The notes beneath the pieces were generated by a model. That model had not been told where the DNA came from and ran no database searches. It was given only the letters and a program-made list of their open reading frames with translations. From Prevotellaceae bacterium (lineage in GTDB: Bacteria; Bacteroidota; Bacteroidia; Bacteroidales; UBA932): a stretch of DNA of 32,993 nt. Made by a program: the position numbers and the translations under genes. The stretch lies in the NCBI GenBank assembly GCA_031276235.1, contig JAISNL010000150.1:1-32993 (forward strand), given 5' to 3'. Below, piece by piece: positions 9,087 through 16,835 of the stretch; position 1 is the stretch's first letter; the number at the start of each line of letters is the position of its first letter.

Positions 9087-11345
9087 CTAAAACTGTAATA
9101 ATATTGTTTTTATATTTTCTTTATACAGCGCTATTTCCGCCAGCAGCGCTTCGTTGCGCGTGTCGTAGTGTATGCAATAATGATTTTTGCCGTCATCGGC
9201 TCTTATCAGCTGCACTTCTTTGCCTGTGATGCGTTCGGCGTCTTTGATTACGGGCAAATCAAGTTCGCCTGAATTTGACGATACTCGAATCTGCACCCAC
9301 CAGCCGCTTAAATCTACCGCTCCGTTGGAACTGTTGATCATATCTTCTGCCGATATTTTCTTTATCACTATATTGGTGGCATGAAGACCAAGCGTCAGCA
9401 CTTTGAATACTGTGCGGCGGTTTGCCTGATGTTCGGCTTCGGTTTTTGCATCGGGTATGAGCAGTTGTTCTTCGCCATATCCTTTCCACACAAGCCTTTT
9501 TGCATCTATGCCTTTTGATATGAAATAATCGACTACTGATTTTGCTCTTTGTTCGGACAGTTTCATATTGTATGCGTTTGAGCCGCGGGAGTCGGTGTGC
9601 GAGCCTATTTCAACTACAAGTTCGGGATATTCGTCGAAATACTGCACGTATTTATCCAGTTCCTGTTTTGATTTTTCGGTCAGGCGCGATTTGTTGTATT
9701 CATAAAATATATCTTTTATTTCGATATACATCATTTTCACTGAATCGCCTTCGGTGATTTCAATAGTTGGTTCTTCTATCGGAGGTTCTTCTATGATAAC
9801 GGTTTTGTTAAGATATATTTTCGAGTGCAAATCCGAAAAGTTGGGTATGCCAACCGTACTGAGGGTTTCGGTATTTTCGTCATATCCCGGAGATATTGCT
9901 TTGATTTGATAATTCTTATCAGGATTTATATACACAAAGTAGTTGCTGCTGTCGGTTACGTTTATTTCAAAAAACTTGTCAGCGCTGTCCATTATGGCAA
10001 CCGTATATTCTTTCAGCAGTTCTTTGGTTTCGCTGTCATATACGGTTCCGTCCAGAGTGATTACCTTGGGTGGAAAATCGTTGAACATGTATATGTCATC
10101 GCTGCTTACGGCATTGTTGCGATTGCTTATAAACAGCCCTGTATTGTTGAATGTTTGATGTATCAAATTAAAATCGTCCCATGATGTATTAAACGGGGCG
10201 CGTAAATTGTGGGCTTCGCCAAAAGTTCCATCTTCCTGCATGTAGCTGGCAAAAATATCCAGCCCTCCCATTCCCGGATGTCCGTCGGATGCAAAGTACA
10301 GAACGCCATCTATGAACGATGGAAATACGTCATCTCCTGCTGTGTTTATGTTTTCTCCCAGATTCACAGGACTGCCGTACATTCCTTTTGCGTCTCTGTC
10401 AACATACCACAGGTCAACTCCGCCATAGCCGCCGGTAATGATTGACGAAAAGTAAATTCTGTTGCCATCATCTGTTACGTAGGGATGTCCTATTCCATAG
10501 GTTACATTGCCCAGTTTGAGTTTTCCGTTTACTTTGTATCTGTTGTCCTTCACGCTTATTTTGAGTATGAAGCAATTCTGGTTATCGGCTTCGCAGCGGG
10601 TGCAGTACAGTTGTTTGGTTTTTGAGTCGTAGCAGAATGTGCCATCGTTAGCCTGTTCTTCTGACACTTCTTCTAATTTTTTGATTGCTCCGTACAGCGA
10701 GCGCGAGTCTGGCGATGCTATATATACGTCTGAATAGGGCAGCCCCGTGCGTTCTGATATTTTTTTAATCTGCGTTACTCTGCCTGTGGATGCGTATATT
10801 AAATTTTCTTTGTAAAACGATATTCCGTATTCGCTGCCTTTTGTATTTATGCCTTCCAGCGGCACTATTTCGTACAGGTTATTGATTTTTCCGTAATGGC
10901 TGGCAATCTCGCACGATGCTATTTTGGTATCAAGCAGTTTCATGTCTGCATCTTTCAGTTTTGCAACCATAAATAATTTGTGAGCGTCTGCATATTGTCC
11001 GTGCATCAATTTAACGCATCCCATTCCGAAATACAGGTCTGCTTCATTATATTTTGCCGCTTCGGCTTGTGCGTACCATTTTTGGGCATCCAGCGTTTTA
11101 TTCATTTTCCTGTAACATTCGCCTATTCTGAACAGTATTTCTCCTTTTCTTTTCCTTACTTCCTCGTCTTTGCCTTTCAGATTCACAACCTGTCTGTACA
11201 GATTTGCCGCGCTGTAGTATGCGTTGTTTGCAAAGTAGCTGTCTGCCGTTTTCAGCGATTGTGCGTTAGCTGATACTGCCGATACAAGCGACAGTACAAA
11301 TACCGCAAATGCTGCAATAATGTTATTAAAATCTTTATTTTTCAT
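9087..11345 (-). CDS. Outer-membrane-associated OmpA family protein with N-terminal TPR-like region, PD40/WD40-like beta-propeller, regulatory-like domain, OmpA C-terminal domain and SPOR-like tail (PorE-like layout)
   Basis: 752 aa with signal peptide; propeller repeats (GNRIYFSSIITGGYGGVDLW, GVLYFASDGHPGMGGLDIFAS), OmpA core VEIGSHTDSRGSNAYNMKLSEQRAKSVVDYFISKGI, tail WWVQIRVSSNSGELDLPVIKDAERI. Confidence 0.9.
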   Translation of the reverse strand: MKNKDFNNIIAAFAVFVLSLVSAVSANAQSLKTADSYFANNAYYSAANLYRQVVNLKGKDEEVRKRKGEILFRIGECYRKMNKTLDAQKWYAQAEAAKYNEADLYFGMGCVKLMHGQYADAHKLFMVAKLKDADMKLLDTKIASCEIASHYGKINNLYEIVPLEGINTKGSEYGISFYKENLIYASTGRVTQIKKISERTGLPYSDVYIASPDSRSLYGAIKKLEEVSEEQANDGTFCYDSKTKQLYCTRCEADNQNCFILKISVKDNRYKVNGKLKLGNVTYGIGHPYVTDDGNRIYFSSIITGGYGGVDLWYVDRDAKGMYGSPVNLGENINTAGDDVFPSFIDGVLYFASDGHPGMGGLDIFASYMQEDGTFGEAHNLRAPFNTSWDDFNLIHQTFNNTGLFISNRNNAVSSDDIYMFNDFPPKVITLDGTVYDSETKELLKEYTVAIMDSADKFFEINVTDSSNYFVYINPDKNYQIKAISPGYDENTETLSTVGIPNFSDLHSKIYLNKTVIIEEPPIEEPTIEITEGDSVKMMYIEIKDIFYEYNKSRLTEKSKQELDKYVQYFDEYPELVVEIGSHTDSRGSNAYNMKLSEQRAKSVVDYFISKGIDAKRLVWKGYGEEQLLIPDAKTEAEHQANRRTVFKVLTLGLHATNIVIKKISAEDMINSSNGAVDLSGWWVQIRVSSNSGELDLPVIKDAERITGKEVQLIRADDGKNHYCIHYDTRNEALLAEIALYKENIKTILLQF

Positions 11346-11372
11346 GTCAGTATAAAATTTATTGTTTATATA

Positions 11373-13433
11373 TTAATTGTTTATTGTTGGCAAACTTGAA
11401 TAATCGCGTGAATAACGTAAATGCTGTTCTGCGAAATTTTCGGTATAGTCAATTTTCAAATCAATAAAGTTGTTGTCGGCATCAAATATCGGCGTATAAA
11501 CGGGATTTACAAATCCCTTGTATGGCGCAAGATTTAATTTTGCGTAGCGTTCAATGACTTCTTTGTGCAGCACAGGGTCGAGTTTCACCGCATAAGTTTC
11601 AACAATATTGCGTGCGGCATTAAAATCGCCTGTTGATTTGATTCGTTGAATTTCGGCTAACAGTTCGCCCAAATATTGTCTTACTTTGCTGTAATCGTTG
11701 ATAACTGCAAAGGTTTTTCCATCGCGTTTTTTAAGTTCAACGGCTTTGTCATCGGCTGATTTTTCAAGTACATAGCGGGCTATAAGCTGACGATTCCGCA
11801 TGTGCGCTTCTTCTATGCTTTTGCCTGCTTCAATGCGCGTTTGCTGAGTCAATAAGCCATTCATAAAGAATGAATAATATTCGGCTTTGTATGCTTCGTC
11901 GTTTGGCAGCAAGCCAAGTTCTACCATTTTCGGGTCGGCTATGAAATACAGCCCGAACAAATCGGCGCGTGCTTCTTCAACAGTTGCTCCGTACGACTGC
12001 AAAGCGTCAGGGTCAACGCCTTGAAGCAGTTTGCCTGAACCGTGACCCAAACATTCGTGCAAATCGGTATGAAGATTATCGGTTATAAATTTATATTTGC
12101 TCATCAAATTCAATTCCGTTTCGCTCCACGCAAATTCTTCAGCAAAGCCGTTTCCGTGCGATGCCTGATCATAGGCTTCGGTAATATTTTCTATGGTTAC
12201 AGATTTTGACCCGTGAACAGCGCGTATCCAGTTTGAGTTTGGCAGATTAATTCCTATCGGCGTGGCAGGATAGCTGTCGCCTCCGAGCATTGATACATTG
12301 ATAACTTTTGCTGCAATTCCTTTCACTGTTTCTTTTTTGAACTGCTTATCGGCAGGCGAATTATCTTCAAACCACTGTGCGTTGGTGCTTATGATTTCGG
12401 TGCGTTTTGTGGCTTCGGTGTTTTTGAAGTTTACATTTGCTTCCCAGCTTGCTTTCATTCCCATAGGGTCGCCGTATGTTTCGATAAAACCGTTTATAAA
12501 ATCAATATGAGATGAGGTATCGGCAACCCACAAAACAGAGTATTCGTCAAATGTTTTCAGGTCGCCGGATTTGTAATATTCAACAAGTTTTTCGATAACC
12601 GATTTTTGCTGTTCGTTTTCGGCAACAGCAGCTGCTTTTTGCAGCCAGTAAACTGTTTTTTCGATTGCCGCTGAATATAAGCCTCCTATTTTATATGTTT
12701 TTTCAAATATTTTTCCGTTTTCTTTCACAAGTTTACTGTTCAGTCCGTACGAAACAGGCGTTTCATCGTCTGCTTTTTTCATGCTGTTATAGAATGTTTC
12801 AACTTCTTGTCTGTTTACGTTTTCGTAGTAATTGGATGCAGATGCCGTTATCGGGTCAACGCCTGATGTCTGGTTCAAGCGTGTAGCGGCAATAGCAGGG
12901 TCGAAAATAACAGGCACAATCAGAGATACAAGTTCGTCCCGATTCAGTTCTATTTTATTTAATGCCGTTTCGGGAAGTTTTTTTATTTCGGCGGTAAGGA
13001 AATCCTGCGAAAATTCGGGTACAAACTTATGATTTCCGTAATGATGATGTATTCCATTTGAGACCCAAATGCGTTTCAAATAAGTTTCAAAAGCTTTGAA
13101 ATCAATGGAACTCTTATCGCCGTCAAAGTTTGTATATATTTGTTCGAGCGTACGGCGAATGCATAAATTGTATTTTCCATTCTGGTCGTAAAGAATATCG
13201 CGACCTTGCAATGCCGCTTCGTTCAAATAATAAAGCAGTTCTTTTTGTTTGGTTGTCAGTTTTTCAATTTCAGGAACTCTATAGCGTAAAATTTCCATAT
13301 CTGCAAAAGCATCTACTTTATAGTTAAAGTCGGCAATTGCAGGAGTTTTCAATTCTGAATCTGTTGAAGATTTTTTGTTGTTACATGCATACAAACAAAT
13401 TGTTGTCATAGCAATAAATACAGTTATTTTCAT
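11373..13433 (-). CDS. Dipeptidyl-peptidase III-like (M49 family) lipoprotein zinc peptidase
   Basis: 686 aa; lipobox-like N-terminus MKITVFIAMTTICLYAC; HECLGHGSGKL (HEXXXGH) and downstream EEARADLFGLYF. Confidence 0.92.
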   Translation of the reverse strand: MKITVFIAMTTICLYACNNKKSSTDSELKTPAIADFNYKVDAFADMEILRYRVPEIEKLTTKQKELLYYLNEAALQGRDILYDQNGKYNLCIRRTLEQIYTNFDGDKSSIDFKAFETYLKRIWVSNGIHHHYGNHKFVPEFSQDFLTAEIKKLPETALNKIELNRDELVSLIVPVIFDPAIAATRLNQTSGVDPITASASNYYENVNRQEVETFYNSMKKADDETPVSYGLNSKLVKENGKIFEKTYKIGGLYSAAIEKTVYWLQKAAAVAENEQQKSVIEKLVEYYKSGDLKTFDEYSVLWVADTSSHIDFINGFIETYGDPMGMKASWEANVNFKNTEATKRTEIISTNAQWFEDNSPADKQFKKETVKGIAAKVINVSMLGGDSYPATPIGINLPNSNWIRAVHGSKSVTIENITEAYDQASHGNGFAEEFAWSETELNLMSKYKFITDNLHTDLHECLGHGSGKLLQGVDPDALQSYGATVEEARADLFGLYFIADPKMVELGLLPNDEAYKAEYYSFFMNGLLTQQTRIEAGKSIEEAHMRNRQLIARYVLEKSADDKAVELKKRDGKTFAVINDYSKVRQYLGELLAEIQRIKSTGDFNAARNIVETYAVKLDPVLHKEVIERYAKLNLAPYKGFVNPVYTPIFDADNNFIDLKIDYTENFAEQHLRYSRDYSSLPTINN

Positions 13434-13465
13434 ATTATACTATTTTATAAAAAATTTACTGACTG

Positions 13466-13473
13466 CAAAATTA
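13466..13473 (-). promoter_or_regulatory. -7 promoter element (TAATTTTG) upstream of the M49 peptidase
   Basis: CAAAATTA on + strand, 32 nt upstream of the ATG at 13433. Confidence 0.5.
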
Positions 13474-13595
13474 CAAAAAATAAAATTCATACATACAAGA
13501 TATTTACAAAATAATTAATACGGTAGATTCAACATCTGAGTGCAACTTAGTTTAGAGATGAAAAATTAATAGGATATAACAACTCCTAATGTTGA

Positions 13596-13820
13596 CAAGC
13601 GATGATAAAACCTAATTTTCACCTAATTCAAAAACTGCAAAACAACATCGGTAGCATAGAAAAATAACATACAATTACTTCTTTTCCTCTTTAATCGGGA
13701 AGCAAGAATAATGAGGCAATAAAAGGTTGTCATTGTTGGTTTATTGTGGCTGTTTTGCAGGTAAAATCAGGTCAAAATGAGGTTTTCTTTTGTTATGCCT
13801 TATTTATTTTTCATCGCTTG
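13596..13820. repeat. Nested imperfect inverted-repeat element (MITE-like or structured RNA)
   Basis: Outer arms CAAGCGATGA (13596-13605)/TCATCGCTTG (13811-13820) are perfect. Inner arms AAAACCTAATTTTCACCT (13607-13624)/AGGTCAAAATGAGGTTTT (13769-13786) match 16/18. Innermost CTGCAAAAC (13635-13643)/GTTTTGCAG (13752-13760) are perfect. Confidence 0.7.
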
Positions 13821-13857
13821 GCAAATGTATTTTGAAAATAATTATTACCTTTGCACC

Positions 13858-13970
13858 TGTGTTTAACATACTGCAGCCGTTTACGGACGGTTGTGTATTT
13901 TTTAAGTTTAATAAGTTAATGAAAATTATTAGGGAAGGTGAAAATTTTAGGGTTTTCACCTTTTTGTTTT
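13858..13970 (+). ncRNA. Candidate small RNA, array copy 1
   Basis: Downstream of TACCTTTG (13846-13853); 5' hairpin CAGCCGT-TTACGG-ACGGTTG; terminator AAGGTGAAAA (13935-13944)-TTTTAGGG-TTTTCACCTT (13953-13962) followed by TTTGTTTT. The transcription start is inferred. Confidence 0.55.
13935..13968 (+). terminator. Intrinsic terminator of array copy 1
   Basis: 10-bp stem AAGGTGAAAA/TTTTCACCTT, 8-nt loop, T-rich tail. Confidence 0.7.
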
Positions 13971-13994
13971 GAAAATAATTATTACCTTTGCACT

Positions 13995-14106
13995 TGTGTT
14001 TAACGTACCGCAACCGTTCACAGACGGTTGTGAATTTTTAATGTTTTATAGTTATAAAAATTATTAGGAAAGGTGAAAATTTTAGGGTTTTCACCTTTTT
14101 GTTTTG
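13995..14106 (+). ncRNA. Candidate small RNA, array copy 2
   Basis: Downstream of TACCTTTG (13983-13990); 5' hairpin CAACCGT-TCACAG-ACGGTTG (perfect); terminator AAAGGTGAAAA-TTTTAGGG-TTTTCACCTTTTT. Confidence 0.55.
14069..14105 (+). terminator. Intrinsic terminator of array copy 2
   Basis: 11-bp stem AAAGGTGAAAA/TTTTCACCTTT plus T-tract. Confidence 0.7.
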
Positions 14107-14129
14107 AAAATAAATATTATCTTTGCACT

Positions 14130-14240
14130 TGCGTTTAACGTATTGCAGCCGTTCACAGAAGGTTGTGCATTTTTTATATTTTATAGTTAGAAAAATGGTT
14201 AGGAAAGGTGAAAATTTTAGAGTTTTCACCTTTTGTTTTG
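14130..14240 (+). ncRNA. Candidate small RNA, array copy 3 (5' hairpin with one mismatch)
   Basis: Downstream of TATCTTTG (14118-14125); CAGCCGT-TCACAG-AAGGTTG; terminator AAAGGTGAAAA-TTTTAGAG-TTTTCACCTTTTGTTTT. Confidence 0.5.
14204..14239 (+). terminator. Intrinsic terminator of array copy 3
   Basis: Stem AAAGGTGAAAA/TTTTCACCTTT, loop TTTTAGAG, T-rich tail. Confidence 0.7.
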
Positions 14241-14327
14241 CAAATAATTATTACCTTTCACTTGCGTTTAACGTACTGCAGTCGTTCACAGAAGGAGGCT
14301 TTAATGATGCGATAGATAAAATGAGAC

Positions 14328-14421
14328 GTTGACAGTTAATAATGATAATAATGAGCGGCACTGCGAGGGTTAGCGAAGTAATTCAGAAGAGTGAAAAGTG
14401 AAATAAAAAATAACTGTCCAC
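14328..14421. repeat. Short MITE/REP-like dispersed repeat (relative of 21286-21486)
   Basis: Ends GTTGACAGTTAAT / AATAACTGTCCAC (imperfect TIR); internal 'cactgcgagggttagcgaagtaattcagaagagt' resembles 'cattgcgagcgtcagcgaagcaattcagaaaagt' at ~21411. Confidence 0.65.
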
Positions 14422-14451
14422 TGCTTTGCATGGTTGGGACATTCGTTATTT
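14408..14451 (-). terminator. Hairpin terminator at the 3' end of the histidine kinase gene
   Basis: AAATAAC-TGTCC ... GGACA-(ttc)-GTTATTT; on the - strand it is followed by TTTATTT. Overlaps the stop codon. Confidence 0.5.
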
Positions 14452-15891
14452 TTTTATGTTAAAAACAAATTCAAGTCCACCGCTTGGGCTTATTTTTGCA
14501 GAGATTGCGCCTCCGTGAAATATTATTGCATTTTTTACTATTGACAGTCCCAAGCCTGTGCCTCCGAGTTTTCTGCTGCGACCTTTGTCTATTCTGTAAA
14601 ACCGTTCAAAAATTCGCGGCAGATATTTGTCTTCTACGCCAATTCCGTTGTCCGAAAACGAAAACATATAATCTTTGTCTGTTTCGCCTGTAAGGTTTAT
14701 GAAAATATCGCGTCCGCCGGAATGTGTGATGGCATTATCGGTAAGATTTCTGAATATGGAATGTAACAACGCGGGATTGCCGTGTACGATAATCGGTTTG
14801 TTGATGTTTGAAGTTATTCTCATGCGTTTATCGGCAGGCAGTAGCGCCGTATCGTTGATGATTTCCGAAATTATCTCGCGGATATCCACGCTCTGTTTTT
14901 CGATTAAAGGAGTTGCTTCATCTATGCGCGTAAGGGTAGCAACATCTTTGAGAAGTTGCGACAGCCGATTGGTTTGCTGGTAACTTTTGTGAATAAAATC
15001 AAGTATCTGTTCTTTTGATATATCGGGATTGCGAAGTATTGTTTCCAAATATCCGTGGATACTGCTTACGGGCGTTTTCAGTTCGTGATTGATATTTTGT
15101 GTGAGCTGTTTTTTTATTCTGTTTTTTTCGTTTTCGTAAAACAGTATTTCCTGTTTTTCTTTGTCCAAATCAATTTTTGCCTGTTGCAGCCGCGAGTATA
15201 TTTGCACAATAAAACGCGATATTTCTCCAAGTTCATCGGTATGAAAATCTTCGTTTTCATCAATAATTTCACCTTTTTCGGCACGCAGGGCAAATTGGCG
15301 CAAACGTTTGATGTTTTGTCCAAGCTGCTGGGTAAATGCATACGTAACTATTCCGATAATGGCGGCAACTATAATCATAAACCACAAGAAATCTTTGTCA
15401 ACTTTCAACAGTTCCACAAGCGGCATATTGTACGGAATGGCGGAACGTACTATATGTCCGTTTATTTTTTTCGATGAATAGAAATAATCGCTGTTTGTTG
15501 TTTCCGAATGTCGGCGTACAGTGTAGGCTGTTCCTGCTTTCAATGCCGTTTTTATTTCAGGACGGTTTGAGTGATTTGAAAATGAAAAATTAGCCTGCTC
15601 CGTGTCAAAAACTACATTTCCTAACGAGTCGATAACTGTTACGCGAAGATTTTCAAATTCCGATTTCTGTTTTTCAGCCACAAGCAGGGCTATTGCATTT
15701 CGGTCGGATATGACATTTCCTATTTGCGTATTAAAAAGTTGAAGTTTATAGTTAAGCTGTTCGGCTTTGAAAATTTTTTCGCGATGATATTGAAAAATAA
15801 AAAAACACAGCAAAAAAAAGCAAAGCGCCAACAGCAAAAATATCAATAACCGTTTGTGAAACGACAGTTTAGTTTTTAAACCCGTAGCCAT
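14446..15891 (-). CDS. Sensor histidine kinase (PhoR-like; HisKA + HATPase_c)
   Basis: 481 aa; two TM segments, H-box INHELKTPVSSIHGYLETI, N-box RNLTDNAITHS, G-boxes DNGIGV and GTGLGLSIVKNAI. Confidence 0.94.
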   Translation of the reverse strand: MATGLKTKLSFHKRLLIFLLLALCFFLLCFFIFQYHREKIFKAEQLNYKLQLFNTQIGNVISDRNAIALLVAEKQKSEFENLRVTVIDSLGNVVFDTEQANFSFSNHSNRPEIKTALKAGTAYTVRRHSETTNSDYFYSSKKINGHIVRSAIPYNMPLVELLKVDKDFLWFMIIVAAIIGIVTYAFTQQLGQNIKRLRQFALRAEKGEIIDENEDFHTDELGEISRFIVQIYSRLQQAKIDLDKEKQEILFYENEKNRIKKQLTQNINHELKTPVSSIHGYLETILRNPDISKEQILDFIHKSYQQTNRLSQLLKDVATLTRIDEATPLIEKQSVDIREIISEIINDTALLPADKRMRITSNINKPIIVHGNPALLHSIFRNLTDNAITHSGGRDIFINLTGETDKDYMFSFSDNGIGVEDKYLPRIFERFYRIDKGRSRKLGGTGLGLSIVKNAIIFHGGAISAKISPSGGLEFVFNIKK

Positions 15892-16555
15892 AACCTGTTC
15901 GCGTTATGATAAATTTGCCGTATTGCTTGATTTTTTTGCGCAGGCGAGTAATATTTACATCTATAGTTCGGTCAAGCACAATTACCTGTTCGTCCCATAC
16001 TCGTTTCAAAATTTCTTCGCGTGAAAATATTTTGCCTGTATTTTTCAGAAAAAGCGCAAGAATTTCCAACTCTTTTTTTGTAAGTTGAATATCTTTCCCA
16101 TCCAGCGTGCAGCATTTTTTTTCTATATCCACGCAAAGCGTTTCATAGCGAATTTCCTTTGCTTCGGTTGTTTGAGTCCGCATTGCCGCACGCCGCAAAA
16201 CGCTTTTAACGCGTGCAATAACCTCGCGTATCGAAAACGGTTTGGTGATGTAATCATCAGCGCCGATATTTAAGCCTGTTACAGTATCGTTTTCACTTTC
16301 CTTTGCCGTACAAAAAATTATTGGAATATTTGCCGTTCGCTCGTCGTTTTTAACAATCTGAGCCATTTTCAATCCGCTGATCGCTCCCATCATTATGTCG
16401 AGAATAATTAATGCGTATTTTTCCAGTTTCATTTGCAATGCCTGTTCTGCACTGTATGCCACGTCAACTTTGTACCCTTCGACTTCGAGGTTGAATTGAA
16501 GAATTTCGCATAAGGATTCTTCATCATCAACAACAAGAATATTATTATTTTTCAT
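15869..16555 (-). CDS. OmpR/PhoB-family response regulator; start reassigned from the ORF-track start (16678) to 16555
   Basis: MKNNNILVVDDEESLCEILQFNLEVEGY, receiver D in LIILDIMMG, C-terminal winged helix DRTIDVNITRLRKKI. A -7 element (TATATTTG, 16578-16585, - strand) lies between the two candidate starts and favours 16555. Overlaps the kinase start by 23 bp. Confidence 0.92.
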   Translation of the reverse strand: MKNNNILVVDDEESLCEILQFNLEVEGYKVDVAYSAEQALQMKLEKYALIILDIMMGAISGLKMAQIVKNDERTANIPIIFCTAKESENDTVTGLNIGADDYITKPFSIREVIARVKSVLRRAAMRTQTTEAKEIRYETLCVDIEKKCCTLDGKDIQLTKKELEILALFLKNTGKIFSREEILKRVWDEQVIVLDRTIDVNITRLRKKIKQYGKFIITRTGYGYGFKN

Positions 16556-16577
16556 TTCAATAAAAATAAAATTATTG

Positions 16578-16585
16578 CAAATATA
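16578..16585 (-). promoter_or_regulatory. -7 promoter element (TATATTTG) of the response regulator/kinase operon
   Basis: CAAATATA on + strand, 22 nt upstream of the ATG at 16555. Confidence 0.5.
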
Positions 16586-16835
16586 AGTTGAGTTTTTTAT
16601 AATTTGCCATGACGGTCGCATATTTAACATAAATGTAACAGCAAAATATGATTGTACAACGTTGCGCAGTATATTCATTTGCGAATCCGAAGTGTGAAGC
16701 CAAGCCAGAAAATCATGGCATATCCATGCGTAGAAAAAATCATCTGCGAGATGTTATCACGCATTGTATGACGCTATACTGTATTGTTTAAGGAAAAAAT
16801 ACAATAATCACTGACTGATATATAGTATTATATGC

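Larger units (their letters stand above)
13830..14300 (+). repeat. Tandem array of ~135-bp units (3 full, 1 truncated), each starting with a TAnnTTTG element
   Basis: -7 elements at 13846 (TACCTTTG), 13983 (TACCTTTG), 14118 (TATCTTTG) and 14252 (degenerate TACCTTT-C): spacing 137, 135, 134 bp. Confidence 0.92.

Noticed and set aside
13919-13972. Phenylalanine leader-peptide attenuator
   Set aside because: Phe codons are mostly forced by the terminator U-tract; no phenylalanine biosynthesis or tRNA synthetase gene follows in the same orientation.
14038-14229. ORFs across the 13.8-14.3 kb array (60, 69, 63 and 69 aa)
   Set aside because: They cross promoter motifs and terminators and are repeat-derived; no consistent frame except the short terminator micro-ORF, reported separately.
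13830-14330. Integron attC-like array
   Set aside because: GTTTAAC superficially resembles an attC core, but each unit carries promoter and terminator motifs, has no cassette ORFs and there is no integrase in the window.
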